The notes under the pieces are model-generated. The model was not told where the DNA came from and ran no database searches. It saw only the letters and a list, made by a program, of their open reading frames with translations. 64,000 nucleotides of DNA from contig JACKEO010000001.1 of NCBI GenBank assembly GCA_020632955.1, positions 394,001 through 458,000 of the forward strand. Direction: 5' to 3'. The number at the start of each line of letters is the position of its first letter. The stretch's first letter is position 1. Position numbers and translations under genes: made by a program. This stretch comes from Alphaproteobacteria bacterium. Its GTDB lineage: Bacteria > Myxococcota_A > UBA796 > GCA-2862545. Positions 25,436 through 33,702 of the stretch are shown here, piece by piece.

Positions 25436-27088
25436 TCACCGCTCCAGCCACCACACCAGGGACTCGTAGCCCCCCTGGTAGGGCGTGGCCGTGCCCTCCA
25501 CGGCGCCGCCGGGGCCGCGCACCGTGGCCACGTCGCCGATCGACCCGCGCACCAGGATGCGGCCGTCCGGAGACTCGCTCGCCGACAGGTCGAAGACCTC
25601 CTCGGTGGGCGTGGTGACCGTGCGCACCCACTCCAGCGCGCCGTCGTCGGGCCGGTGGCGCGCGAGGACGCCGATCGACCGCGCGGCGTCTCCCGCCACG
25701 GTGACCGCGACGCTGCCGTCCCGATCGAGGATCGACGTGCCGTACTGCCAGGAGCTGCCTGCGTAGAAGGCGCCGTCCGGCCCGAAGGACGGGTACGACA
25801 GCAGGATCTCCTGGTCGGAGGCGTGCGGCCTCACCCACATCAGGTCGCCGTCGAACGACCACACCGACGCCCAGCTCATCTCGCCCTCGTTGGGCATGGG
25901 CGTGGCGGCGATCACGGTCTCGTGGGCGCCACCGAGGTCCCAGGTGGTGGGGGTGTTCGGGCCGAAGGTGAGGAAGCCCACGCGCCCGGGCCCCTTCGCG
26001 AGGGCCCCCACCGACGTCCAGCGGTCGGTGGTGACCTCACGCGCCCACGTGAGGCTGCCGTCGGCGGCGAAGCGGGCCAGGAGCGTGCCCCAGGTGGCAG
26101 CGGTGGCGGTGGCGGCGTCGCCCGGCGAGGCCTCCATCCCGTCGGCGGCGTTGAACAGCGCGATGCACGAGCCGTCCTCGAGGGCGGCCACGCCGTACAG
26201 GCCACGGATGGGCGAGTTCCCGCTCGCGATCGCGAAGGTGAGCGTGCGCGTCAGCGCGCCGTCGCGGTCCACCCAGCCCAGCCAGGAGCCGTTCGACACC
26301 GCGGGCAGCGTCTGGGTGCCCCCGGGGCCCGTGAGCACCGCGTCGTCGACGTAGTAGGCGCCCACGCAGCCCGACCCGTCCGCACGCAGGTCGGCCACGG
26401 GCGAGCCCTCGAAGGTGCTGGTGCTGTCCTGCACCAGGGCCCACAGGGGCTTCAGGTCGGCATCCAGGGCGATGATCGCGCCGGCGCGCCCGTCGCTGGT
26501 GGCGTCGATCACCAGCTCGTCCTTGCCGCCCGGCGCCACGACGAGGCGGTCGTCGTTGAACCAGGTGGTGAGCAGCAGGCGGTCGCCGTTCCCGGCCAGG
26601 GTGGTGGTGTAGCCGCGCGCACCGAAGTCGATCACGAGCTCGCCGACCACCGCACCCTTGGCGTCGAGCTTGAGCACGTGGCCGCCGTAGCCGCTGGTGG
26701 GCGTGGTGAAGACCCCGCTCGTGAGGCCCAGATCGGCGTTGCGGTGGGTGCCGGCCACGAAGGCCGTCTCGCCCAGGAACACCGCGTTGCCCGGGCCCGA
26801 GGCGATCGTGTCCGGCACCGTGGACACCGACGTGGTGCGGGTGTTCGTGGGCGGCTGGTAGACGCAGTCCTCGCCCACGGCCTGGTGGTAGGGCAGGCAC
26901 GCGGGGCCCACGTCGGTGTCGGGGTCGGTGTCGACCGCCGTCTCCGTGTCGTCCCCGCGCGCGGTGTCGTCGTCCGACGTGCCGTCGGTGTCCCCGTCGG
27001 TGTCGTCGGGGCCGTCCTTGGCCTCGTCCACCCCCGTGGCGCGGCTGCAGGCGACGGCGAACAGGATGGGCCAGAGCAGTCGGGACAT
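25436..27088 (-). CDS. beta-propeller-like surface lipoprotein
   Basis: 550 residues from ATG 27088 behind GAGG; a GTG two codons upstream is less likely. MSRLLWPILFAVAC is a lipoprotein signal (AVAC). Residues ~18-55 are an Asp/Thr linker (DDTDGDTDGTSDDDT). The rest has repeated strands with (L/V)xxRxxxDG(S/A)LxWxR motifs, for example LLARFAADGSLTWAREV and GVLARHRPDDGALEWVRTV. This pattern, seen in many myxobacterial lipoproteins, suggests a beta-propeller displayed on the cell surface. No catalytic residues are evident. Confidence 0.78.
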   Translation of the reverse strand: MSRLLWPILFAVACSRATGVDEAKDGPDDTDGDTDGTSDDDTARGDDTETAVDTDPDTDVGPACLPYHQAVGEDCVYQPPTNTRTTSVSTVPDTIASGPGNAVFLGETAFVAGTHRNADLGLTSGVFTTPTSGYGGHVLKLDAKGAVVGELVIDFGARGYTTTLAGNGDRLLLTTWFNDDRLVVAPGGKDELVIDATSDGRAGAIIALDADLKPLWALVQDSTSTFEGSPVADLRADGSGCVGAYYVDDAVLTGPGGTQTLPAVSNGSWLGWVDRDGALTRTLTFAIASGNSPIRGLYGVAALEDGSCIALFNAADGMEASPGDAATATAATWGTLLARFAADGSLTWAREVTTDRWTSVGALAKGPGRVGFLTFGPNTPTTWDLGGAHETVIAATPMPNEGEMSWASVWSFDGDLMWVRPHASDQEILLSYPSFGPDGAFYAGSSWQYGTSILDRDGSVAVTVAGDAARSIGVLARHRPDDGALEWVRTVTTPTEEVFDLSASESPDGRILVRGSIGDVATVRGPGGAVEGTATPYQGGYESLVWWLER

Positions 27089-27133
27089 CGGCACCTCGTG
27101 CCCCCCTACCGTCGCGTTCGCCCCACGGCCCCC

Positions 27134-28000
27134 TCACCCTTCCAGCGGATTCTCCTCCAGGAAGGCCAGCACCGCATCGCGGAACACCTCCAGCTTCGGA
27201 GGCAGCACCCGCGCCGACGAGAACACGAGGTGCAGCGCGCCCCGCCCGAACTCGTGGTCGGGCAGCAGCCGCACCAGCTCTCCCGACGCCACCGCCTCCC
27301 GCGCCAGGTGGGTGGGCAGCGCGGCGAGGCCCACGCCGTGGCGGGCCAGCGCGGCCGCCAGCAGCATGTCGTTGGCGGCCACGGCCGTGGCCCGGCGCCA
27401 GGCCTCCGGGAGGCTGTCGGATCCGCCCACGATCACGTGGTGGGCCAGGTCGTCGAGGCTCGACGGCGGCGGGCGGCGCGCCAGGTAGGACGGCGCGCCG
27501 AACAGGCCCATCACCAGCGGGCCCAGGCGGCGGGCGCGCAGCCGGCTCTCGCCGGGCGGGCCCATGTGCACCCGCAGCGCCACGTCGAAGCCCTCGCGCT
27601 CGAGGTCCACCACGCGGTTGCCCACCACCACCACGGGGTGCAGCGCCGGGTACCGCGCCACCAGCCCGCCGAGCACGGACGGCAGCATCCACTGCGCCAG
27701 ATCGGCGGGAGCCGTGATGCGCAGCTCGCCCGCCGGCTCCAGCGCCGCCTCGGGCAGCCCGTCCACCGCCGCCTCCACCGCCGACAGGAGCGGCCCCACC
27801 TCCCCGAGCAGGCGCCGGCCCGCGGTGGTGGTGTCCACGTGGCGGGTGCTCCGCAGCAGCAGCTGCACGCCCAGCTCCTCCTCCAGCGACGACACCCGGC
27901 GGCTCGCCACGGAGCGCGACACCCCCAGGGCCTCGGCCGCCGCCGTGAAGCTGCGCCGCTCGGCCACCGCGACGAAGGCCTCCAGGGCCGTCCAGTCCAT
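27134..28000 (-). CDS. LysR-family regulator, divergent to qorB-like gene
   Basis: 288 residues, full LysR length. The HTH is at 1-60 (LEAFVAVAERRSFTAAAEALGVSRSVASRRVSSLEEEL), followed by HVDTTTAGRRLL and an effector domain (ELRITAPADLAQWMLPSVLGGLVARYPALHPVV). It belongs to the CrgA/AaeR-like subgroup judging by the effector-domain start. It is transcribed away from the NmrA/QorB gene with 91 bases between, the classical arrangement in which the LysR protein regulates its neighbour and itself. Confidence 0.9.
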   Translation of the reverse strand: MDWTALEAFVAVAERRSFTAAAEALGVSRSVASRRVSSLEEELGVQLLLRSTRHVDTTTAGRRLLGEVGPLLSAVEAAVDGLPEAALEPAGELRITAPADLAQWMLPSVLGGLVARYPALHPVVVVGNRVVDLEREGFDVALRVHMGPPGESRLRARRLGPLVMGLFGAPSYLARRPPPSSLDDLAHHVIVGGSDSLPEAWRRATAVAANDMLLAAALARHGVGLAALPTHLAREAVASGELVRLLPDHEFGRGALHLVFSSARVLPPKLEVFRDAVLAFLEENPLEG

Positions 28001-28091
28001 TGTTGCGTCCTACGCACGAGTGATGACGAGTTCCACGCCATAGTGCGCCTTGTGCACGGTGACTACGCTGCCCATCCACCGAGGAGCTGTC
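28001..28091. promoter_or_regulatory. divergent LysR/qorB intergenic control region
   Basis: This 91-base gap must hold both promoters. It contains GTGC-N7-GCAC (28043-28057), a small dyad within TAGTGCGCCTTGTGCACGG. LysR sites usually are T-N11-A dyads, so this is a candidate but short. The downstream gene has GAGGAG (28081-28086) before its ATG. Confidence 0.3.
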
Positions 28092-28946
28092 ATGATCGCC
28101 GTCACCGGAGCCACCGGAAAGCTGGGGACCCACGTCCTCTCCCTGCTGCTGGAGCGCGTGCCCGCAGCGCAGATCCGCGCCGTCGTGCGCACGCCGTCGA
28201 AGGCCGCCGCCTGGTCGGCGCGGGGCGTGGAGGTGGTCGCCGCCGACTACGACGACCCCGAACGTCTCGAGGCTGCCTTCCGCGGCGCCGACAAGGTGCT
28301 GCTCATCTCGTCGAGCGCCGTGGGGCAGCGGGCGCGCCAGCACCGGGCCGCCATCGACGCCGCCACCCGGGCCGGGGTGCCCCTGCTGGTGTACACGAGC
28401 ATGCTGCACGCCGACACCAGCCACACCCTCCTCGCCGAGGAGCACCGGGCCACCGAGGCCGCGCTGAAGGAGGCACCGTTGTCCACGATCGTCCTGCGCA
28501 ACGGCTGGTACGTCGAGAACTACACCGAGAACCTGGGCGCCAACCTCGGCATGGGCCTGTTCCCCGGCGCCGCGAAGGACGGCCGCATCGCCGCCGCCAC
28601 CCGCGAGGACCTCGCCGCCGCGGCCGTGGCCGTGCTCACCGAGGAGGGCCACGCCGGCCACACCTACGAGCTGGCCGGCCCGTCCTTCACGATGACCGAG
28701 CTCGCCCGCACCGTGTCGGAGGTCGCCGGCCGCAGCCTGCCCTACGTCGACATGGAGGAGGCCGCCTACCGCGCCGCCCTCGTCGAGGCGGGCGTGCCCG
28801 CGGGCATGGCGCACGTGCTGGCCGACGCCGACGCCGCCATCGCCCGCGGCGAGCTGGACGCGCCCTCCGACGATCTGGTGGGCCTCATCGGCCGGGCGCC
28901 CACGCCCCTGCGCGCCGTGGTGGAGGCCCGGCTTGGCCACGGATGA
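28092..28946 (+). CDS. qorB: NmrA-type NAD(P)H:quinone oxidoreductase (QorB-like)
   Basis: 284 residues. The nucleotide-binding loop VTGATGKLG is at 4-12. DKVLLISSSAVGQRARQH, VYTSMLHAD and LRNGWYVENY follow the order seen in QorB, which uses NAD(P)H to reduce quinones and senses redox state in some relatives. It has the atypical-SDR (NmrA) fold without a classical YxxxK pair. It is coupled to the dioxygenase gene, which begins inside its last codons. Regulation is probably by the divergent LysR protein. Confidence 0.82.
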   Translation: MIAVTGATGKLGTHVLSLLLERVPAAQIRAVVRTPSKAAAWSARGVEVVAADYDDPERLEAAFRGADKVLLISSSAVGQRARQHRAAIDAATRAGVPLLVYTSMLHADTSHTLLAEEHRATEAALKEAPLSTIVLRNGWYVENYTENLGANLGMGLFPGAAKDGRIAAATREDLAAAAVAVLTEEGHAGHTYELAGPSFTMTELARTVSEVAGRSLPYVDMEEAAYRAALVEAGVPAGMAHVLADADAAIARGELDAPSDDLVGLIGRAPTPLRAVVEARLGHG

Positions 28947-29868
28947 CCGCCCCCCGGGTCCTTCCCTGTCCCGTCGCACCGTGATGGCGGGCGCGTCGGC
29001 GGTGGCGGGCCTCGCCGGCCTCCGCTCGCTCGCCGCCCCCTCCTCCACCGAGGTCCCCATGCGCTCGATGCCCGCGATCTACCTCCCCCACGGCGGCGGC
29101 CCCTGGCCCTGGCTGCCGGCGGACTTCGGCACCCCCCAGGGCCACACCGCCCTGCGCACCTGGCTCGAGGCCCTGCCCTCCCAGGTGCCACGGCCGCGCG
29201 CCATCCTCTGCGTCACGGCCCACTGGGAGGCGCCGGTGGCCACGGTGTCCACCCAGGCCGCCCCGGGCCTCCTCTTCGACTACGGCGGCTTCCCCGCCCA
29301 CACCTACCAGCTCAGCTGGCCTGCGCCCGGTGCACCCGACGTGGCCGCGCGCGTGGTGCAGCTGCTCGAGGCCGCCCACATCCCCCACGCGGTGGACGCC
29401 GAGCGTGGCCTCGACCACGGCACCTTCGTGCCCCTGTCGGTGGCCTGGCCCGAGGCCGACGTGCCGGTGGTGCAGATGTCGCTGGTGAAGGGGCTCGACC
29501 CCGCGCACCACCTCGCCATCGGCCGCGCGCTCCGTCCGCTCCGCGACGAGGGCGTGCTGATCGTGGGCAGCGGCATGAGCTACCACGACATGCGCGGCTT
29601 CGGCGGCCAGGGTCGCGCCGACGCCGCCACCTTCGACGGCTGGCTGGGCGAGGCGATGGCCTCCCCCGCCCACCGCGCCGACGCCCTCACCGCCTGGAGC
29701 CAGGCCCCCGCAGGGCGGCGCAGCCACCCCCGCGAGGAGCACCTGCTGCCGCTGATGGTGGTGGCCGGTGCGGCCGAGGGCGACGCCGGCAGCCTGCCCT
29801 TCCGGGACGACGTGCTGGGCGTGCGCGTCAGCGCCGTCCGCTTCGACGCGCAGGACGCGCCCGCCTGA
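28933..29868 (+). CDS. LigB/4,5-DOPA-type extradiol dioxygenase with Tat-like N-terminus
   Basis: 311 residues from TTG 28933, preceded by GGAGG at 28922-28926. The start is unusual but gives SLSRRTVMAGASAVAGLAGL, a twin-arginine-like leader. The class III dioxygenase core begins near residue 48: LPHGGGPWPW, CVTAHWE, DHGTFVPLS, VGSGMSYHDM and HPREEHLLPLMV, carrying the His ligands and catalytic His of the YgiD/DODA group. Those enzymes cleave catechol rings with Fe(II) or Zn(II). A Tat leader on this family is atypical. If translation instead started at ATG 28984 or 29059 the product would be cytoplasmic. It is coupled to the upstream quinone reductase. Confidence 0.78.
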   Translation: MATDDRPPGPSLSRRTVMAGASAVAGLAGLRSLAAPSSTEVPMRSMPAIYLPHGGGPWPWLPADFGTPQGHTALRTWLEALPSQVPRPRAILCVTAHWEAPVATVSTQAAPGLLFDYGGFPAHTYQLSWPAPGAPDVAARVVQLLEAAHIPHAVDAERGLDHGTFVPLSVAWPEADVPVVQMSLVKGLDPAHHLAIGRALRPLRDEGVLIVGSGMSYHDMRGFGGQGRADAATFDGWLGEAMASPAHRADALTAWSQAPAGRRSHPREEHLLPLMVVAGAAEGDAGSLPFRDDVLGVRVSAVRFDAQDAPA

Positions 29869-29943
29869 GTCCCGCGGCCGCACACCGAGGCGCATCCCAG
29901 ACCATCGGTGACGGGATCCCGCGTGCCGGCCCGTCCCACACTC

Positions 29944-29974
29944 TATAGATTCATACATGAATGATTTCATGGAG
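29944..29974 (+). promoter_or_regulatory. promoter and palindromic operator upstream of doxX-like gene
   Basis: TATAGAT (29944-29950) looks like a -10 element. ATTCAT-AC-ATGAAT (29949-29962) is a perfect palindrome, and ATGAA-TGA-TTTCAT overlaps it, so TTCAT/ATGAA half-sites occur three times. The AT-rich block is out of character with its surroundings and suits a MarR/HxlR/TetR-class repressor site. GGAG at 29971-29974 is the ribosome site for ATG 29981. Confidence 0.5.
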
Positions 29975-29980
29975 ACGCCG

Positions 29981-30424
29981 ATGTCGAACGCCGCTGCCAC
30001 CTCCCCTGCCGCCCCCGCCACCCTCGCCCTCGACGACGCCACCGTACGCGACGCCGGCCTGCTGCTGCTCCGCGTGGTGCCGGCGGTCTTCATGCTGACG
30101 CTGCACGGCTGGGGCAAGCTCCAGGCCCTGCTCGCGGGCGCCGAGGGCTTCCCCGACCCGCTCGGCGTCGGCAGCCTGGCGAGCGCCACGCTGGCCGTGG
30201 GTGCGGAGGTCGGCGCGTCGGCCTTCGTGGCCGTCGGGCTCTTCACGCGCCTCGCCACGGTCCCGCTGGTGATCACGATGGCCGTGGCCGCCTTCGTGCT
30301 GCACGCCGGCGACGACCTCGCCACGCGCGAGTCCGCGCTCGTGTACCTCACGCTCTTCCTCACGGTCGCGGCCCTCGGCCCCGGCCGGTGGTCCCTGGAT
30401 GGACTGCGGGCGCCCCGTGCGTGA
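29981..30424 (+). CDS. DoxX-family membrane protein
   Basis: 147 residues from ATG 29981 (behind GGAG); ATG 29957 would add eight residues but lies inside the operator palindrome. Four hydrophobic segments: LLLLRVVPAVFMLTLHGWGKL, ASATLAVGAEVGASAFVAVGL, TVPLVITMAVAAFVLHAG and LTLFLTVAALG. HGWGKLQALLAG and ESALVYLTLF are DoxX signature parts. Members participate in redox or sulfur metabolism and often sit beside quinone reductases, as here. Its end overlaps the transporter gene. Confidence 0.85.
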   Translation: MSNAAATSPAAPATLALDDATVRDAGLLLLRVVPAVFMLTLHGWGKLQALLAGAEGFPDPLGVGSLASATLAVGAEVGASAFVAVGLFTRLATVPLVITMAVAAFVLHAGDDLATRESALVYLTLFLTVAALGPGRWSLDGLRAPRA

Positions 30425-31649
30425 GTCCGACCCCGCCCCCGCGGTGGTGCGCCTGCCCCGGGGGCTGATGGTGCTCATGGGCGCCCTCGCGGCCCTGGGG
30501 CCGTTCAGCATCGACCTGTACCTGCCCGCCTTCGGCGCCATCGCCGGCGAGCTCCGCGCGCGTCCGGACCAGGTGCAGGCCACGCTGTCGACCTACTTCG
30601 CGGGGCTCGCCGCGGGGCAGCTGCTGGTGGGGCCGCTCTCGGACCGGATCGGCAGGCGGGGTCCCCTGCTCGCGGGGCTGGCGCTGTACGTGCTGGCCTC
30701 GCTGGCCTGCGCCCTCGCCCCCGACGTGGAGGCCCTGGCGGGCTGGCGCGCCGTGCAGGCCTTCGGCGCCTGCGCAGGGCTCGTGACCTCCCGAGCGGTG
30801 CTGCGGGACCTCTTCTCGCCCCGCGACATGGCGCGGGCACTGTCGGCCGTGATGCTGGTGATGGGACTCGCGCCCATCGTGGCGCCGATGGTGGGGGCCA
30901 CCGTGTCCGAGGTGCTCGGCTGGCGCGCCCTCTTCGTCGGCCTCGCAGCCTACGGGGCCGTCGTGCTCGTCGCCGTGGCCGCCTCCCTGCCGGAGACGCG
31001 CGGCGAGGCCCCGGGGCGCTCGGCAGCCCAGGTGGTCGGCGCCTTCGTCGAGGTGCTGCGCACCCGCCACTTCACCGGTCACGCGGTGGCCGGGAGCCTC
31101 GCGATGGCGGCGATGTTCGCGTACATCGCGTCGTCCTCCTTCGTGTTCACGCAGGCCTACGGGCTGTCCACCGGGGGCTTCGCGCTGGTGTTCGGGGGCA
31201 CCGCCGCCAGCTTCATCGCCGCCACGCAGGTCAACGAGCGCTGGCTGCGCCGCCGCAGCCCCGAGAGCACGCTGCCCGCGGTGCTGGGCGTGCAGGCCGT
31301 GGCGTCGCTCGGCGTGCTGCTCGCGGCCACCACCGGTCTCGGGGGGTGGGTGGGCCTGTCGATCCCGCTCGTGGTGTGCATCGCGAGCCTGGGCTTCTCG
31401 TTGCCCAACACCACCGCCGCGGCGATGGCGCCCGTGGGCCACCACGCCGGCATCGCCGCCGCGCTGCTCGGGGTGATCCAGTACGGCGTCGCGGGCCTGG
31501 CCACCTGGGCCGTCGGCGGGCTCTACGATGGCACCGCGCTGCCGATGGCCACGGCGATCGCGGTACTCAGCGTCAGCGCGAGCGTGGTGCTGTTCGCCAG
31601 CACCGGCGACAGGACCCGGGTGGCCCCGGAGCTCGCGAGGAGTCGCTGA
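30399..31649 (+). CDS. MFS drug-efflux transporter, Bcr/CflA type
   Basis: 416 residues with about 12 hydrophobic segments. SIDLYLPAFGAIAGEL after helix 1 and LLVGPLSDRIGRRGPLL (the MFS A-motif, loop 2-3) identify the DHA1 Bcr/CflA subgroup. FGACAGLVTSRAVLRDLF and VAPMVGATVSEVLGWRALF are also typical. Expected to export drugs or metabolites by proton antiport at the inner membrane. The TetR gene that follows starts on its stop codon (TGATG), so transporter and repressor are co-translated. The start overlaps the DoxX gene by 26 bases; GTG 30417 is an alternative. Confidence 0.9.
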   Translation: MDCGRPVRESDPAPAVVRLPRGLMVLMGALAALGPFSIDLYLPAFGAIAGELRARPDQVQATLSTYFAGLAAGQLLVGPLSDRIGRRGPLLAGLALYVLASLACALAPDVEALAGWRAVQAFGACAGLVTSRAVLRDLFSPRDMARALSAVMLVMGLAPIVAPMVGATVSEVLGWRALFVGLAAYGAVVLVAVAASLPETRGEAPGRSAAQVVGAFVEVLRTRHFTGHAVAGSLAMAAMFAYIASSSFVFTQAYGLSTGGFALVFGGTAASFIAATQVNERWLRRRSPESTLPAVLGVQAVASLGVLLAATTGLGGWVGLSIPLVVCIASLGFSLPNTTAAAMAPVGHHAGIAAALLGVIQYGVAGLATWAVGGLYDGTALPMATAIAVLSVSASVVLFASTGDRTRVAPELARSR

Positions 31650-32272
31650 TGGCACGCGTCACCGCCGAGGAAGCCGCCCGGACCCGCGAGAGGCTCCTCG
31701 ACGCGGCCCTCGAGGTGTTCTGGGAGCACGGCGTGGCGCGGCCCAGCCTCACGAAGGTGGCAGAGCGGGCAGGCATGACCCGCGGCGCGATCTACGGTCA
31801 CTTCGACAACAAGGAGGACGTGTTCAGCGCGCTCTGCGACCGCTTCCTGCTGCCGGCCGCCGTGCTGGAGCAGCTGCGGCAGGACGGCGCCGACGATCCC
31901 CTCGGCACGCTGGTCGCCTGGGTCCAGAGCATCCTCCGCGACGCCCGCGCCGATCCGTGCCGACGCAGGTTCTTCGAGATCCTGCTGCTGAAGTGCGAAG
32001 CCGTGGAGGGCGACGACATCCGCGGACGCATGCGGCGCGACTTCGAGCGCGCGCGCCTGCACGAGGAGGCCCTGCTCTGCGCCGCCGTGCGCCAGGGGCA
32101 GGTGCCGGCCGACCTGGACGTCCCCCTCGCCGCCCTGATCCTCCACGCCACGATCGGCGGCCTGCTGCGCCACCTCGCCCTGCATCCCGAGGCCGAGGCC
32201 GACCTGCTCGTGGAGCGCATCGGGGGCCTGGTGTGCGACATGCTCCGAGGCGAGGCGCTGCGACGGGCGTAG
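31649..32272 (+). CDS. TetR-family repressor (AcrR/TtgR type)
   Basis: 207 residues. The N-terminal HTH reads RTRERLLDAALEVFWEHGVARPSLTKVAERAGMTRGAIYGHFDNKEDVFSAL, very close to the AcrR/TtgR/NalC efflux-repressor pattern. The C-terminal ligand domain (about 80-207) is helical and ends ERIGGLVCDMLRGEAL. It has GAGGAG at 31636-31641 and overlaps the transporter stop, implying that it controls the upstream efflux gene through autoregulation of the operon. The operator was not located with confidence; the palindrome at 29949 is a possible target. Confidence 0.9.
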   Translation: MARVTAEEAARTRERLLDAALEVFWEHGVARPSLTKVAERAGMTRGAIYGHFDNKEDVFSALCDRFLLPAAVLEQLRQDGADDPLGTLVAWVQSILRDARADPCRRRFFEILLLKCEAVEGDDIRGRMRRDFERARLHEEALLCAAVRQGQVPADLDVPLAALILHATIGGLLRHLALHPEAEADLLVERIGGLVCDMLRGEALRRA

Positions 32273-32388
32273 GCCGGGGTCCGACGCATCGGGAGACCCG
32301 TCGCACGCGCGTGTCGGACGGTCGGGGCCGCCTTGTCCCGGCCTGCCCCCTGGCGTACGCTGGACCCACTGGGACCAGGGAGGTCGGG

Positions 32389-33702
32389 ATGACGACGCGC
32401 CACCGGGGATGGCTGCTGGGGGCGGGCTTCGCCCTCGTGACGGGATGTGTGGGCGTGCCCGAGGGCAGCCTCGCGCCGGGCCTGCAGGCCGAGCAGACGC
32501 AGCGCTGGCGACCGGCCGCGAACGCATGCCGGGTCTTCGGACGACGCGACCTCGCGCCCGGCCAGCCGGGGCGCTTCGCCCGCCCGGAGTGTCCCGAGGG
32601 CCGCTTCCAGGACGGCACGCTCTGCTACGTCGAGCCCGACCCGATCCCGGCCGAGTGCCCGCCCGGGCGCTTCTCCGACGGCACGGCCTGCGCCGTGGAG
32701 CCCGACCCGATCCCGGCCGAGTGCCCCGAGGGCCGCTTCGCCGTGGGCGAGCTCTGCGACCAGGACCCGGGCCCCTTCGAGCCCACCTGCCCGCCGGGCC
32801 GCTTCTCCGACGCCAAGGGCTGCCTCGACCCCGACGACGGCCGCTACACCACCGCCGAGTGCTCGCCCGGGCGCTTCTCCGACGGCACCCTCTGCGTGGC
32901 CGACCCGGGACCCGTGGAGGCCGAGTGCCCCAAGGGCCGCTTCTCCGACGGCACCCTGTGCGTGGTGGACCTGTCGCCCACCGAGCCCACCTGCCCGCCG
33001 GGTCGCTTCGCCGACGTCCAGGGCTGCCTCGACCCCGACGACGGCCGCTTCACCCAGCCCGCCTGCGAGCCCGGCCGCTTCGCCGACGCCGACCTGTGCC
33101 AGGTCGACACCGCGCCCACCGAGCCCACGTGCCCGCCGGGTCGCTTCGCCGACGCCCGCGGGTGCGTCGACCCCGACGACGGCCGCTTCAGCCAGCCCGA
33201 GTGCGAGCCCGGCCGCTTCGCCGATGCCGATCTGTGCGCACTCGACCTCGAGCCCGGCGAGGCCGAGTGTCCGCCCGGCCGCTTCGCGTCCGTGGACCTC
33301 TGCACCCTCGATCCCGACGCGTCGGACCCCACCTGCCCCGAGGGCCGCTTCGCCACGCAGGATGCCTGCGCGCTCGACCCCGATCCCATCGCGGCCGAGT
33401 GTCCCCCCGGCCGCTTCTCCGACGGCCAGGCCTGCGTCGTCGACGGCGATCCGGTGCCCCCCACCTGCCCGCCCGGCCGCTTCTCGGTCCTCGATCGCGC
33501 GTGCGTGGGCGGCAGGGGTCGCTTCTCCGACGCCTCGTCCACCTCCAGCGGCGTCTTCCACGGGGTGGGCCTGCGCCTGCCCGAGCGCGGCAGCTGGCCC
33601 CCCGCCTTCGGCACCCTGGTGCCCGGCAGCGAGGACCTGCGCGTGGGCGAGCCCTGCACCTGCGTCACCGACGCCACGGGCGCGCTCCTCTGCAGTGGCT
33701 GA
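32389..33702 (+). CDS. lipoprotein with 14 tandem Cys-rich CPxGRF repeats
   Basis: 437 residues. MTTRHRGWLLGAGFALVTGC gives a lipobox (VTGC, C20) behind GGGAGG. From C68 to about residue 380 there are 14 repeats of 22-24 residues. The consensus is (E/T)CPPGRF(S/A)D, three to four residues, C, then a variable stretch with DP and a Pro-rich end. Each repeat has exactly two Cys about nine residues apart, with GRF between them. In copies 4, 7 and 9 the segment after the second Cys reads LDPDDGR(Y/F) or VDPDDGRF. A short beta-like tail follows with CTCVTDATGALLC. I know no named family with this repeat. Its stop overlaps the GTG of the octaheme cytochrome gene, so a partner role at the surface is plausible. 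Confidence 0.85.
   Translation: MTTRHRGWLLGAGFALVTGCVGVPEGSLAPGLQAEQTQRWRPAANACRVFGRRDLAPGQPGRFARPECPEGRFQDGTLCYVEPDPIPAECPPGRFSDGTACAVEPDPIPAECPEGRFAVGELCDQDPGPFEPTCPPGRFSDAKGCLDPDDGRYTTAECSPGRFSDGTLCVADPGPVEAECPKGRFSDGTLCVVDLSPTEPTCPPGRFADVQGCLDPDDGRFTQPACEPGRFADADLCQVDTAPTEPTCPPGRFADARGCVDPDDGRFSQPECEPGRFADADLCALDLEPGEAECPPGRFASVDLCTLDPDASDPTCPEGRFATQDACALDPDPIAAECPPGRFSDGQACVVDGDPVPPTCPPGRFSVLDRACVGGRGRFSDASSTSSGVFHGVGLRLPERGSWPPAFGTLVPGSEDLRVGEPCTCVTDATGALLCSG
32590..33530 (+). repeat. tandem 66-72 base repeats encoding CPxGRF modules
   Basis: Fourteen diverged copies. GGCCGCTTC or GGGCGCTTC (GRF) recurs at nearly constant spacing and the two Cys codons are kept in every copy. Third-position differences between copies and the PDDGR insertions in three of them indicate old duplication with selection, not recent slippage. 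Frame is intact. Confidence 0.85.
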
